Source: DATJLY01 sp963773665 | Lineage (GTDB): Bacteria > Pseudomonadota > Alphaproteobacteria > ATCC43930 > CGMCC-115725 | DNA length: 64,000 bases | Assembly: GCA_963773665.1 (NCBI GenBank) | Contig: CAVZBZ010000013.1 | Coordinates: 496,001 to 560,000 of the forward strand | Direction of reading: 5' to 3' | In this document: in pieces, positions 17,851 through 26,747 of the stretch | How positions within the stretch are numbered: position 1 is the first letter of the stretch | Layout of the letters: every line of letters begins with the position of its first letter | Notes under the pieces: model-generated | Database searches by the model: none | What the model was told of the DNA's origin: nothing | Seen by the model: the letters and a program-made list of their open reading frames with translations, nothing else | Made by a program: the position numbers and the translations under genes

Positions 17851-19053
17851 ATGAAACGCATTGTCGGCATTGCCATGCTCGCCGGCCTCACGCTCGCGGT
17901 TCCGGCGCAGGCTGGCGGGACCTACGATCCCGGCGCCTCCGACACCGAGATCAAGCTCGGCAACACCTGGCCGTTTTCCGGCCCGGTCTCGCCGACGAGC
18001 CCGGTCGAGCGCCAGATGGCGGGCTATTTCAACATGATCAACGATCAGGGCGGCATCAACGGGCGCAAGATCAATTTCATCGCCCTCGACGACGGCTACA
18101 TCCCGCCCAAGACGGTCGAGCTTACCCGCCGTCTCGTCGAGCAGGATCAGGTGCTGCTGATGTACGGCCAGCTCGGCACGCCGACCAACGTCGCGGTGCA
18201 GCCCTATCTCAACGCCCATAAGGTGCCGCAGCTGTTCGTCACCACCGGCTCGAACAGCCTCATCAATCCCAAGAAATATCCGTGGACGATGGGCTTCCAG
18301 TCGAGCTACGCGCTCGAAAGCATCGTGTTCGCCAAGTACATCCTGGCCGAGCGCCCCAACGCCAAGATCGGCATCCTCTATCAGGACGACGATTTCGGCA
18401 CCGACCGCATCGGACCGTTCCTCGCCGCGCTCGGCGACAAGGCGAAGACGATGGTGGTCGCGAAGGTGAGCTACGCGGTCACCGATCCGACCGTCACCTC
18501 GCAGATCATCACGCTGAAGAGCGCCGGCGCCGATACGCTCTATCTCGCGGCGCAGAGCCGCGCCGCGGCGCAGGCGATTTCCGCCGCGCGCGATCAGGCG
18601 GGCTGGAACGCGCTCCTGTTCCTGCCGTTCGTCGCGTCCGCCAAAAGCGTGGTCGGTCCGGTCGGCGACGAGAAACTGAAGGGCGTGATTTCCTCGGACA
18701 GCACCAAGGACCCGACCGATCCGGCCTGGGTGAACGACAAGGCGGCGCAGGACTATCTTGCCTGGGTCAAGAAATACGTGCCGGCGCAGGATCAGGAATC
18801 GGACCGGGCGAGCCCCTTGGGCTATGTCTCGGCGCAGGCGATGGTCGAAGTGCTGAAGGACGCCGGCGACACTCTCACCCGCGCCAACATCATGAAGGTC
18901 GCGACGCACCTCCACAACGTGTCGCTGCCGCTCATGCTGCCGGGCATCACCCTCAACACCTCGCCCGACAACTACTATCCGGTGCACACGCTGCAGCTGA
19001 AGCAGTACAGCGGCTCGCGCTGGGTGCTGATCGGGAAGCCGATCAGCGAGTGA
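17851..19053 (+). CDS. LivK-type ABC transporter substrate-binding protein (orphan)
   Basis: Predicted 400 residues with signal peptide MKRIVGIAMLAGLTLAVPAQA. The mature protein fits the type I periplasmic-binding fold of branched-chain amino acid or amide transporters: DTEIKLGNTWPFSGPVS, QGGINGRKINFIALDDGY, TRRLVEQDQVLLMYGQLGTP. A ribosome site GGGAGGA lies 7 bases before ATG 17851. No permease or ATPase genes adjoin it; livF and livG at 63-64 kb are far away. The ligand is unknown. Many such orphans in soil alphaproteobacteria bind aromatic acids or amides. Its 3' end overlaps the convergent hydrolase gene by 11 bases. Confidence 0.9.
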   Translation: MKRIVGIAMLAGLTLAVPAQAGGTYDPGASDTEIKLGNTWPFSGPVSPTSPVERQMAGYFNMINDQGGINGRKINFIALDDGYIPPKTVELTRRLVEQDQVLLMYGQLGTPTNVAVQPYLNAHKVPQLFVTTGSNSLINPKKYPWTMGFQSSYALESIVFAKYILAERPNAKIGILYQDDDFGTDRIGPFLAALGDKAKTMVVAKVSYAVTDPTVTSQIITLKSAGADTLYLAAQSRAAAQAISAARDQAGWNALLFLPFVASAKSVVGPVGDEKLKGVISSDSTKDPTDPAWVNDKAAQDYLAWVKKYVPAQDQESDRASPLGYVSAQAMVEVLKDAGDTLTRANIMKVATHLHNVSLPLMLPGITLNTSPDNYYPVHTLQLKQYSGSRWVLIGKPISE

Positions 19054-19939
19054 AGAAGGCGAGGAGCGCGTCGGCCACCTCGGCCGGCGCCTCCTCGGGC
19101 AGGAAGTGGCCGCATTGCAGCGGCCCGCCTTCGACCGCGCCGGCCCAGCGCCGCCACGTGTCGAGCGGACCCAATGCAGCGGCCTGCGCCGCGACCCGCC
19201 GCCGCGCGCCCCACAGGACGAGCAGCGGGCATTCGATGCGCCGCCCGGCATCGCGGTCGGCGCGGTCGTGCGCGCAGTCGAGCGTGGCGCCGGCGCGGTA
19301 ATCCTCGCACGCGGCGTGGATCGCGGCGGGCTCGCGGAAGGCGCGGCGGTATTCCGCCATCGCGTCCTCCGCAAGCGCCGCGCCCGGCGCGAGCCAGCTT
19401 GCGATCGTCCGGTCGAGATAGAAATCCGGGTCGCGCCCGATGAGCCGCTCGGGCAGATCGAAGGGCTGCGCCAGGAAGAGCCAATGATAGGCCCCAAGCG
19501 CGCTCGCCTGGGTCATGCGCTCGAACGTCTCGAGCGTCGGCACGATGTCGAGCAGGGCAAGCCGCTCGACCCGCTCCGGATGATCGAGCGCCAAGCGATA
19601 GGCCACGCGCCCGCCGCGGTCGTGGCCCGCGACGCCGAACCGCTCGTAGCCGAGCGACGCCATCAGTGCCACCTGGTCCGCGGCCATCGCGCGCTTGGCG
19701 AATGCCGCGTGATCGTCGCTCTCGCGGCCGGTGAACCGGCTGTTGCCGTAGCCGCGCAGATCGGGGCAGACGACGGTGAAGGACCGGGCCAGCACCGGCG
19801 CCACGAGATGCCAGCAGAAATGCGTCTGCGGAAACCCATGCAGCAACAGGAGCGGCGGACCGCTGCCGCCGGATGCGACGTGGAGGAGGGATTCGCCCGT
19901 CGCGACGGAACGCTCGGCGAATCCGGGGATGGCGCTCAC
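19043..19939 (-). CDS. Alpha/beta hydrolase, fluoroacetate/haloacetate dehalogenase-like
   Basis: Predicted 298 residues, no signal peptide. The oxyanion segment is LLLHGFPQTHFCWH, the nucleophile elbow GHDRGGRVAYRLALDHPERV (Asp nucleophile), a second acid LDIVPT, and the catalytic His in CGHFLPEEAP. The segment YHWLFLAQPFDLPE resembles the His-Trp halide-binding pair of fluoroacetate dehalogenases, and CEDYRAGATLD the later Tyr. This makes a haloacetate dehalogenase more likely than an epoxide hydrolase, but substrate cannot be read from sequence. Its ATG overlaps the stop of the upstream lipoprotein gene. Confidence 0.85.
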   Translation of the reverse strand: MSAIPGFAERSVATGESLLHVASGGSGPPLLLLHGFPQTHFCWHLVAPVLARSFTVVCPDLRGYGNSRFTGRESDDHAAFAKRAMAADQVALMASLGYERFGVAGHDRGGRVAYRLALDHPERVERLALLDIVPTLETFERMTQASALGAYHWLFLAQPFDLPERLIGRDPDFYLDRTIASWLAPGAALAEDAMAEYRRAFREPAAIHAACEDYRAGATLDCAHDRADRDAGRRIECPLLVLWGARRRVAAQAAALGPLDTWRRWAGAVEGGPLQCGHFLPEEAPAEVADALLAFFTR

Positions 19940-20469
19940 TGCTGCGAATGCGCGGCGCGGTTGAAGGCGATCTGGTCGGGCGTCAACTGGAAGCCCACGA
20001 CCACGGTATAGGCTGCCGCCTGCGCCTGGTCCTTCACCGGCAGGTGGACCGTGATCTTTTCCGGCGCGCTGCGGCGATAATATTCCGCGGCGGGGAACGG
20101 CAGCGTGATTTGGAACGACTCCTCGCTCAGCACGTGCTGCCCGGGATCGACCAGTGCCACGAAATAAGGAAGCGTCACGCTCTTCGTCTCGAAGACGAGG
20201 CGCTGGGCATAGAATTCGATCTGCGCGTTGACGGCGACGCCGACCTTCTCGCGCGCGCAGGTCGAATTGAGGGAATAGAACCTTGCGCCGACCAGCACGT
20301 CCTTCGCCTCGTGCCCGCCGGGGCCGAAGATTGCGATCGTGTCGGCGCCGGGCGCCGGGATGACCGCCGGGCAGGTGAGGCCTGCGCGCGTGCTGCTCTC
20401 GCCGCAGCCGGCGAGCGAAACTGCCGCGGCGGCCACGGCAAAAGCCGCCGCTCTCGGTACCGGTCCCAT
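19936..20469 (-). CDS. Putative lipoprotein of unknown function
   Basis: Predicted 177 residues starting MGPVPRAAAFAVAAAA with lipobox SLAGCGES, so it should be lipid-anchored. The body has CPAVIPAPGADTIAIFGPGG, two further cysteines (LTCP, NSTCAREK) that could pair, and TLPYFVALVDPGQHVLSEE. I recognise no named family. It is coupled to the downstream dehalogenase-like gene (ATGA overlap), which may be coincidental packing. A start at 20739 would add 90 Arg-rich residues antisense to thrB and is rejected. Confidence 0.75.
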   Translation of the reverse strand: MGPVPRAAAFAVAAAAVSLAGCGESSTRAGLTCPAVIPAPGADTIAIFGPGGHEAKDVLVGARFYSLNSTCAREKVGVAVNAQIEFYAQRLVFETKSVTLPYFVALVDPGQHVLSEESFQITLPFPAAEYYRRSAPEKITVHLPVKDQAQAAAYTVVVGFQLTPDQIAFNRAAHSQQ

Positions 20470-20564
20470 CTTCCTCTTCCTTGACAATCCCGCCCGTACT
20501 AACGTGCCGTGCGCGCCCGACTCTATTCGACCAGCCCGCATCCGCACAAGCGCCGAAGCCAGGA

Positions 20565-21532
20565 ATGGCCGTCTATACCGACGTTCCCGACGACGAGCTC
20601 CGCACGTTCCTTGCCGATTACGCGCTGGGCGAGGTGATCTCGTGCAAGGGCATCGCCGAGGGCGTCGAGAACTCCAACTTCCTGCTGCGCACCGAGCGCG
20701 GCAGTTACATCCTGACGCTCTACGAGCGCCGCGTCGCACCGGCCGACCTGCCTTTCTTCCTCGACCTCATGGACCATCTCGCCGGGCGCGGCATCGCCTG
20801 CCCGACGCCGCATTCACGCCAAGGACGGTGCCGCGCTGCGCCATCTGTGCGGCCGCCCGGCGGCGATCGTGACGTTTCTCGATGGCATGTGGCCGCGCCG
20901 CATCCAGCCGTTCCATTGCGCGGCACTGGGCCGCGCGCTTGCCGGGCTGCACCAGGCCGGCCTCGATTTTGCCGGCCGGCGCGTCAATGCGCTGTCGGTC
21001 GCGGGCTGGCGGCTCGCTTTACGAATCCTGCCGCGTGCGCGCGAACGAGGTGCGCGCCGGGCTCGCCGACGAACTGGCGCAGGAGGTGGACGATCTCGCG
21101 CGCCATTGGCCGGTGGCGCTGCCGCAAGGCGTGATCCACGCCGATCTCTTTCCCGACAACGTGTTCTTCCGCGGCGACCGCATCTCGGGCCTCATCGATT
21201 TCTATTTCGCCTGCACCGATGCGCTCGCCTACGACATCGCCATCTGCCTCAATGCCTGGTGCTTCGAGGAGGACGGCAGCTTCAACGTGACGAAGGCGCG
21301 GCTGATGCTGGCGAACTACCGCGCCGTGCGCCCGCTCGATCCGGCGGAATTCGCGGCGCTGCCGCTGCTCGCACGCGGCGCCGCGCTGCGGTTTTTGCTG
21401 ACGCGGCTCTATGATCTCCTCAATCATCCGCAGGGCGCGCTGGTGCGGCCCAAGGACCCGCTCGAATATCTCGCCAAGCTGCGCTTCCACCGCGGCGTCG
21501 CGCGTACCTCGGCTTATGGCCTGGAGCCGTGA
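20565..21532 (+). CDS. thrB: Homoserine kinase (ThrB, choline-kinase fold), two frame breaks
   Basis: Joined product about 321 residues, the normal length for the ThrB/YihE-type homoserine kinase of alphaproteobacteria. It catalyses homoserine to O-phosphohomoserine in threonine synthesis. Segments: MAVYTDVPDDELRTFLADY, GIAEGVENSNFLLRTERGSY, FLDLMDHLAGRGI. After an extra base near 20811 come IHAKDGAALRHL and FLDGMWPRRIQPFHC. After another near 21013 come the kinase core GVIHADLFPDNVFF and GLIDFYFACTD. The stop overlaps the rnhA GTG (GTGA). thrC lies at 30 kb. Confidence 0.92.
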
Positions 21533-21978
21533 CCGACACCGTCGACATCTTCACCGACGGCGCGTGCAGCGGCAATCCGGGTCCGGGCGGCTGGGGCGCG
21601 ATCCTGCGCTACAAGGGGCACGAGAAGGAATTTTCCGGCGCCGAGCCGCATACCACCAACAACCGCATGGAGATGATGGCAGCCATTGCCGCGCTCGAGG
21701 CGCTGACGCGGCCGAGCCATGTGCGGCTTCATACCGACAGCCAATATCTCCACGACGGCATCACGCGCTATTTGCGGCAATGGAAGGCGCGCGGCTGGAA
21801 GACCGCCGACAAGAAGCCGGTCAAGAACATCGATCTGTGGCAGCGCCTCGAGGCGGCGCTCGCGCGCCACACGGTCGAATGGCGCTGGGTGCGCGGCCAC
21901 TCCGGCCACCCCGAGAACGAGCGCGCCGACCGCCTCGCGCGCCAAGCCATCATCGCTGCGCGCGCCGCCGGAGCCTGA
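21529..21978 (+). CDS. rnhA: Ribonuclease HI
   Basis: Predicted 149 residues. It degrades RNA in RNA-DNA hybrids. All four catalytic acids are visible: Asp in IFTDGACSGNPGPGGWG, Glu in NNRMEMMAAI, Asp in LHTDSQYL, and Asp in HPENERADRLA; the conserved GHSGH histidine is also present. GTG start overlaps the thrB stop. thrB-rnhA-peroxiredoxin is a common alphaproteobacterial order, though here the peroxiredoxin gene converges. Confidence 0.96.
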   Translation: MTDTVDIFTDGACSGNPGPGGWGAILRYKGHEKEFSGAEPHTTNNRMEMMAAIAALEALTRPSHVRLHTDSQYLHDGITRYLRQWKARGWKTADKKPVKNIDLWQRLEAALARHTVEWRWVRGHSGHPENERADRLARQAIIAARAAGA

Positions 21979-21981
21979 GCG

Positions 21982-22024
21982 CCCCCTCACCCTCCCAACA
22001 GAAGAGAGGGTCGGGGTGAGGGGG
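21982..22024. repeat. CCCCCTCACCC palindrome between convergent rnhA and peroxiredoxin genes
   Basis: CCCCCTCACCCTC and GAGGGTCGGGGTGAGGGGG form an imperfect hairpin. It occupies nearly all of the 57-base gap between two convergent genes and could act as a bidirectional terminator. The same sequence family occurs inside uvrC at 50463. Confidence 0.65.
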
Positions 22025-22035
22025 AAGCTGCGATG

Positions 22036-22518
22036 CTACAGCGCCTTCATCACCGCTTCGGCGCTCGACACCTCGAACGCGCCCGGCGCTTCGACGTTGA
22101 GCGTCTTCACCACGCCGTCCTGCACCACCATGGCGTAGCGCTGCGAGCGCGTGCCGAGCCCGACCGCGCTGCCGTCCATTTCGAGGCCCAGCTCCTTGGT
22201 GAAGGCGCCATTGCCGTCGGCCAGCATCATCACCTTGTCGTCGGTGCCCTGCGCCTTGCCCCAGGCGCCCATGACGAAGGCGTCGTTGACCGCGAGGCAG
22301 GCGATGGTGTCGACGCCCTTCGCCTTGATCGCGGCCGCGTTCTGCACGAAGCCCGGCAGGTGCTTGGCCGAGCAGGTCGGCGTGAACGCGCCCGGCACCG
22401 CGAACAGCACCACTTTCTTGCCTTTGAAGATCTCGTCGGTGCTGATTTCCTTCGGCCCTTCCGCCGTCATGACGCGCAGCTTCGCCGCAGGAATCTTGTC
22501 GCCAACCTTGATCGCCAT
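22036..22518 (-). CDS. Peroxiredoxin of the Prx5 type
   Basis: Predicted 160 residues. It reduces peroxides through the peroxidatic cysteine in VPGAFTPTCSAKHLPGF, which with AVNDAFVMGAW and GTRSQRYAMVVQDGVV places it in the Prx5/AhpC-TSA redoxin group. No second conserved cysteine is seen, so it is probably a 1-Cys type that uses glutathione or glutaredoxin. gshA is present at 43 kb, which is consistent. Cytosolic, no signal peptide. Confidence 0.94.
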   Translation of the reverse strand: MAIKVGDKIPAAKLRVMTAEGPKEISTDEIFKGKKVVLFAVPGAFTPTCSAKHLPGFVQNAAAIKAKGVDTIACLAVNDAFVMGAWGKAQGTDDKVMMLADGNGAFTKELGLEMDGSAVGLGTRSQRYAMVVQDGVVKTLNVEAPGAFEVSSAEAVMKAL

Positions 22519-22576
22519 TTGCCTTCCCCTTGCTTGCTTGGGCTTCGCTAAACCTTAGAGGCTCGGGCGCGAAAAA

Positions 22577-24631
22577 TCACCCCCGGCCGTCGGCCGGCCC
22601 GGCGGCGCGGAGGAGCGCGGCGCGCACCTCGTCTTCGGTGAGGATTTCGGGCAGCGCTAGGCCGGCCGGCGCGCCGGGTCCATAGACGGCGTTGAACGGA
22701 ATGCCGTAGCGGCCGAACCGCTTCAGATAATCGGCGATCGCCGGGTCGGGCCGCGTCCAGTCGGCGCGCATCGCAACGACGCCCGGCGCCTTGAGCTTGC
22801 GCCGGATCTCGGCGTTGTCGAGCACCAGGCGCTCGTTGAGCTTGCAGGTGAGGCACCAGTCCGCCGTCACGTCGACGAAGACGACGCGCCCGTCATGGAC
22901 CAATGGCCCGAGCGATGCCGGCGCGAACGGGCGCCACAGCCCCGCCGCCGCGGGCGCTTCCGGCGCGCGCGCGGCAAAGGGCGCGGCGAGCGCCAATGCC
23001 ACGAGCGCCGCCACCGCGCTGCGCCGCAGGGTCCCGTCGCGCAGCGCCGCCAACGCCACGATCACCGCGGCAAGGAGCGCGCCGTCGGCCGCCGCCGCCA
23101 GCGCCCCGCTCTCGGCCGCGAGCACGAACAGAAGCCACAGCGCCGTGCCGGCGAGTGCCAGCCCCAGGATGCGCCGCACCGCCACCATCCATCGGCCCGG
23201 CCGCGGCAGAATTCGCGCGAGCCCCGGCACCGCGGCAACGACGAGATAGGGCGCGGCAAATCCCACCCCGAGCGCCAAGAAGATGGCGACGATCTCAATC
23301 GGGCCCGATGCGAGCGCGAAGCCCAAGGCCGTGCCGAGGAACGGCGCCGAGCACGGCGTCGCGAGCAACGTCGCGAACGCGCCGGTCGCGACATTGCCGA
23401 GCGCCGCCTTCTCCGCCACCGCCGCAAAGGCGCGCGGCAGGCCGATCTCGTAGAGGCCCCAGAGATTGGCGGCGAAAAGCGTGAGCAGCGCCGCCATGGC
23501 CGCGAGGAAGAGCGGCGACTGGAACTGCATGCCCCAGCCGACCGCGAGCCCGGCCGCGGTGGCGCCGATCATGGCGAACGCGAGCGCGGCAAAGGACAGG
23601 AGAATCCCCGCCGCGGTCGCGAGAAATGCCACCCGCACCGCGCGCTTCGGCCGCTCGCCATGCTCGATCGCGCCGAGCAGCTTCAGCGACAGCACCGGCA
23701 GCACGCACGGCATCGCGTTGAGCACCAATCCGCCGAGGAGCGCCACGAGCAGCATCGGCAAAAGCCGCGCGAGATCGACGAGCGGCGCGCCGCGCTGCGG
23801 CACCACCGTGCCGGTCATGGCGCGCTCGCCATCGACGAGCGTCACGGTGAGGTTTTTGCCGGCGAGCGCATCCGAAGCGGCGCGCGCGCCGAAGACGGGA
23901 AGTCGCAGCAGCGTCTCGTCCGGCCCCGCGGCGCGCGCCGTGGGGGCGCCGAACGACGCCTCGCCGCCATTCTCGATGAAGGCGTCGGCATCCGCGCGCA
24001 ACGGGCGGTCGGTCTTGACGCCAAGTTCGAGCGTCGCCGGATTGCCGGGCCGCAGCACCGCCGCAGCGAGCGCGAGGCCGGCGCTCCGCCCGTCGCCGGG
24101 GACGCGTGCGGCAAAGCGCGCGATGAGCGCGCCGAACCCTTGGCCCGGCTCCGGCGCCGCCGGCAGGTCGAGCGTCAGGACGGTCTCGTAGGGGACGCAG
24201 ATGTCGCTGCAGGTCAGGTACTGGAGCGCGGCGTGCAGCGAGGCGGGGGCGCCGGCGCGCTCGAGCCGCGCATGGACCGGCAGCACGACCTCGCCCTCGT
24301 AGCCCATGGTCTCGAGGCCGAGCACGGAAAAGCGCATCGGCGCGGGCCACGCGATCTCGGCCGCGGCGAGATTCTGCGAGCCCGACCAATCGACGCGCGG
24401 TGGATAGCCCGCATCGCCCGGCGAGCGCCAATAGATCTTCCAGCCGGGATCGAGCTCGAATTGCAGCCCAAGCTCGACCTCGGTCTGGTCGCCGACGAAG
24501 GGCTCGGATGCCACGAGCCGCACCCGTCCCTGGTCGGTCGCGAACCAGTCGGATGCGCCGGTCGCCGCCAGCGCCGGCGCGGCCAGCGCAAAGGCTGCGA
24601 GAACCGCCGGAATCGCCAATCGGGTCAGCAT
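22577..24631 (-). CDS. ScsB/DsbD-family thiol:disulfide interchange protein
   Basis: Predicted 684 residues. A signal peptide (MLTRLAIPAVLAAFALAAPALA) leads to a periplasmic N-terminal domain with the cysteine pair LTCSDICVPYE. A central DsbD-like membrane domain has two essential cysteines, LNAMPCVLPVLSLKLLG and LATPCSAPFLGTALG. A C-terminal thioredoxin-like domain has VDVTADWCLTCKLNE (CxxC). It passes electrons from cytosolic thioredoxin to periplasmic partners, possibly cytochrome c or copper-oxidase biogenesis here. The start at 24631 gives the better signal peptide; the longer form from 24679 adds 16 residues and is less likely. Confidence 0.92.
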   Translation of the reverse strand: MLTRLAIPAVLAAFALAAPALAATGASDWFATDQGRVRLVASEPFVGDQTEVELGLQFELDPGWKIYWRSPGDAGYPPRVDWSGSQNLAAAEIAWPAPMRFSVLGLETMGYEGEVVLPVHARLERAGAPASLHAALQYLTCSDICVPYETVLTLDLPAAPEPGQGFGALIARFAARVPGDGRSAGLALAAAVLRPGNPATLELGVKTDRPLRADADAFIENGGEASFGAPTARAAGPDETLLRLPVFGARAASDALAGKNLTVTLVDGERAMTGTVVPQRGAPLVDLARLLPMLLVALLGGLVLNAMPCVLPVLSLKLLGAIEHGERPKRAVRVAFLATAAGILLSFAALAFAMIGATAAGLAVGWGMQFQSPLFLAAMAALLTLFAANLWGLYEIGLPRAFAAVAEKAALGNVATGAFATLLATPCSAPFLGTALGFALASGPIEIVAIFLALGVGFAAPYLVVAAVPGLARILPRPGRWMVAVRRILGLALAGTALWLLFVLAAESGALAAAADGALLAAVIVALAALRDGTLRRSAVAALVALALAAPFAARAPEAPAAAGLWRPFAPASLGPLVHDGRVVFVDVTADWCLTCKLNERLVLDNAEIRRKLKAPGVVAMRADWTRPDPAIADYLKRFGRYGIPFNAVYGPGAPAGLALPEILTEDEVRAALLRAAGPADGRG

Positions 24632-24665
24632 TGTCGGGCGCTTGTAAGGCGCCCCGCCCGGCCCC

Positions 24666-25247
24666 ATGTCAAGCGCCAAAGGGAGGGTTCAAGTGACCTC
24701 GCTGGCCGGCCAGCTTCTCGTCGCCATGCCGCAAATGCAGGACCCGCGCTTCCAGCGCTCGGTCATCCTGATGTGCGCCCACAACGAGGAGGGCGCGATG
24801 GGCATCGTCATCAACAAGCTGATCGAGGAGCTGAACCTGCCGGAGCTTCTGGACCAGCTCAAGATCGAGGCGCCGAAGCTCGGCGGCCGGCGCAATGTGC
24901 ATTTCGGCGGCCCGGTCGAATGCGGCCGCGGCTTCGTCCTCCATTCGTCCGATTATGTCGAGCCGGGCTCGCTTGTCGTGGGCGAGTGTTTCGCGCTCAC
25001 CGCGACGCTCGACATCCTGCGCACCATCGGCCGCGGCGAAGGTCCGCGGCGCAGCTTCCTGGCCTTGGGCTATTCCGGCTGGGGGCCGGGTCAGCTCGAT
25101 GCCGAGATCCAGGCCAATGGCTGGCTCACGGTCCCGCCCGACGAGGAGATCGTGTTCGACCCGCTTCTCACCGACAAGTGGCAGCGCGCGCTTGCCAAGC
25201 TCGGCGTCCACCCGCTGACCCTTTCCGGCGACGCCGGCCACGCCTGA
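24666..25247 (+). CDS. YqgE/AlgH family protein
   Basis: Predicted 193 residues. TSLAGQLLVAMPQMQDPRF, SVILMCAHNEEGAMGIVINK, HFGGPVECGRGFVLHS and ALGYSGWGPGQLDAEI are the conserved blocks of the YqgE/AlgH (DUF179) family. The biochemical role is not settled. The gene is divergent from scsB with 34 bases between starts. The first ~10 residues before VTSLAGQ are not conserved in the family, so a start a little downstream at a GTG is possible. Confidence 0.93.
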   Translation: MSSAKGRVQVTSLAGQLLVAMPQMQDPRFQRSVILMCAHNEEGAMGIVINKLIEELNLPELLDQLKIEAPKLGGRRNVHFGGPVECGRGFVLHSSDYVEPGSLVVGECFALTATLDILRTIGRGEGPRRSFLALGYSGWGPGQLDAEIQANGWLTVPPDEEIVFDPLLTDKWQRALAKLGVHPLTLSGDAGHA

Positions 25248-25312
25248 CCCTCGGTCTTGTCACGGCGCGCGGCTCGGCGCATCCTTGCCGCCTGAGCCGG
25301 GAAGGAGGACCC

Positions 25313-26347
25313 ATGTTCCTGCGCAACGCGTGGTATGTCGCGGCCTGGGCCGACGAGATCGGCGACGCGCCCCTGGCGCGGCGCATCTGCAACGATCCGC
25401 TCGTGCTGTTCCGCGACCGCGACGGCCGCATTGCCGCGCTCGACGACCGCTGCTGCCACCGCGCGGCGCCCTTGTCGCGCGGCACGCTCGTCGAGGAAGG
25501 CATCCAGTGCGGCTATCACGGCCTCATCATCGACGGATCGGGCCGCTGCGTGCGCGTGCCCGGCCAGAAACTCGTCCCCGACACGGCGCGCGTCAGGGCC
25601 TATCCCGCGGTCGAGAAGAACCGCATGATCTGGGTCTGGATGGGCGAGGCGCAAAAAGCCGATCCCGCGCGCATCGTCGACTATCCCTACCACGACGATC
25701 CCGGCAAGTGGCCCAACAAGCACAACGTCTATCCGATCAAGGGCAATTACATGCTCATGGTCAACAACCTCATGGACCTGACGCATCTGGGCTATCTGCA
25801 CGCGCGCACGGTGGGCGGCTCGCCGTCGGTCCATGTCGAGGCCGAGATGAAGACGACGCGCACCGAGAGCGGCGTCCACTTCTTCCGCTGGATGCGCAAC
25901 TCGCCGCCGCCGCCGAGCTATGTGCGGGCGGCGGGATTCGCGGGCCGGGTCAACCGCTTCCAGGAATTCGAATACGTCGCCCCCAGCACCATCCTGCAAT
26001 GGACCGGCGCCGACGATGTCGGCTCGCCGAAGGCCGGCACGCAAGACTGCCCGTTCCAGTTCCGCCTGTTCCACGGCCTCACGCCCGAGACCGAGACGAG
26101 CTGCTTCTATTTCTGGTCGATCGCCAACGGCTATCGCCAGAACGATCCCTCGGCGACCGAGCAGCTCTATCGCGAGATCGCGCCGACCTTCATCGAGGAC
26201 AAGGAGATGGTCGAGTTTCAGCAGGAGCGCCTGACCGAGTTCGGCGAGCACGGCTTGACCGACATCGCGTCCGACGCCAACCGCGTCCACATGCGCCGCC
26301 TGGTCGAGCGTCTCATCGAAACCGAGCGCGCCCGCGCCGCCGAGTAA
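25313..26347 (+). CDS. Rieske non-heme iron oxygenase, VanA-like
   Basis: Predicted 344 residues. N-terminal Rieske [2Fe-2S] site: first Cys-His in DRCCHRAAPLSRG, second in IQCGYHGLIIDGSG. The catalytic domain has the mononuclear iron ligands in NNLMDLTHLGYLHARTVGG. MFLRNAWYVAAWADEIG is the typical start of vanillate O-demethylase-type oxygenases. It would demethylate or hydroxylate an aromatic methoxy substrate with a separate reductase, which is not adjacent. A strong ribosome site GAAGGAGGA precedes ATG 25313. Followed by a repeat-rich gap. Confidence 0.92.
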   Translation: MFLRNAWYVAAWADEIGDAPLARRICNDPLVLFRDRDGRIAALDDRCCHRAAPLSRGTLVEEGIQCGYHGLIIDGSGRCVRVPGQKLVPDTARVRAYPAVEKNRMIWVWMGEAQKADPARIVDYPYHDDPGKWPNKHNVYPIKGNYMLMVNNLMDLTHLGYLHARTVGGSPSVHVEAEMKTTRTESGVHFFRWMRNSPPPPSYVRAAGFAGRVNRFQEFEYVAPSTILQWTGADDVGSPKAGTQDCPFQFRLFHGLTPETETSCFYFWSIANGYRQNDPSATEQLYREIAPTFIEDKEMVEFQQERLTEFGEHGLTDIASDANRVHMRRLVERLIETERARAAE

Positions 26348-26355
26348 ACTTTGGT

Positions 26356-26432
26356 CGTCGTCCCGGCGGAAGCCGGGACCCAGGGCAGGTGACTTGCGGT
26401 GGACCTGGACCCCCGCTTTCGCGGGGGCGACG
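26356..26432. repeat. Inverted pair of CCGGGACCCAGG-type hairpin repeats
   Basis: Copy one (26356-26383) reads GTCGTCCCGGCGGAAGCCGG then GACCCAGG. Copy two (26405-26432) is its relative in reverse: CCTGGACCCCCGCTTTCGCG then GGGGCGAC. Each copy has its own hairpin (CCCGGC/GCCGGG; CCCCCGC/GCGGGGG). This is a well-known dispersed repeat of alphaproteobacteria. It follows the Rieske gene and may serve as its terminator. Confidence 0.75.
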
Positions 26433-26464
26433 GTAAGGTGGTTCGAGCGGAACTGGTCGTGCCT

Positions 26465-26747
26465 CTAGCGCGCTAATTGGCTCAAAGGCTCACACGTGAC
26501 GCCCCAACAACGCTCGCGAACGTGCGAGGCCAATTCGGGAATGCCACACTGCTCTGACACGCGCCTTTCGGTCTGTCGCAACACAGGGCGAGTGGCGTCG
26601 ATTTCCTCCTGCGGAGGCTTCACGCGTATGCGAATATCGTAATCGTGAAATTCGATATGGTGCCTGTAGGCGTAGAGTTGCACAACTCCGCAAGGGTCGC
26701 CGCTCGGGAACGTCCTTGCCGCGTGATTTCAGAACAGTGTACGGCAC
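26465..26747 (-). CDS. Doubtful hypothetical protein, possibly with one frame break
   Basis: Two overlapping frames each give a short ORF. Starting MPYTVLKSRGKDVP and switching by one base near 26706 to SGDPCGVVQLYAYRHHIEF gives a coherent ~93-residue product that continues HDYDIRIRVKPPQEEID and ends PLSQLAR. It needs one extra base removed, as in eight clear genes elsewhere in the window. I recognise no family. The lower GC suggests recently acquired DNA or a remnant. It may not be a gene at all. Confidence 0.3.

Noticed and set aside
20339..20739. N-terminal extension of the 19.9-20.5 kb lipoprotein to 20739
   Set aside because: The added 90 residues are Arg/Ser-rich and antisense to thrB; MGPVPRAAA with its lipobox is the natural start.
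22895..26347. A 1150-codon open frame on the plus strand
   Set aside because: Its first two thirds are antisense to scsB and Arg/Gly-rich without motifs; only the part from 25313 is a real gene (the Rieske oxygenase). GC-rich DNA produces such long shadow frames.
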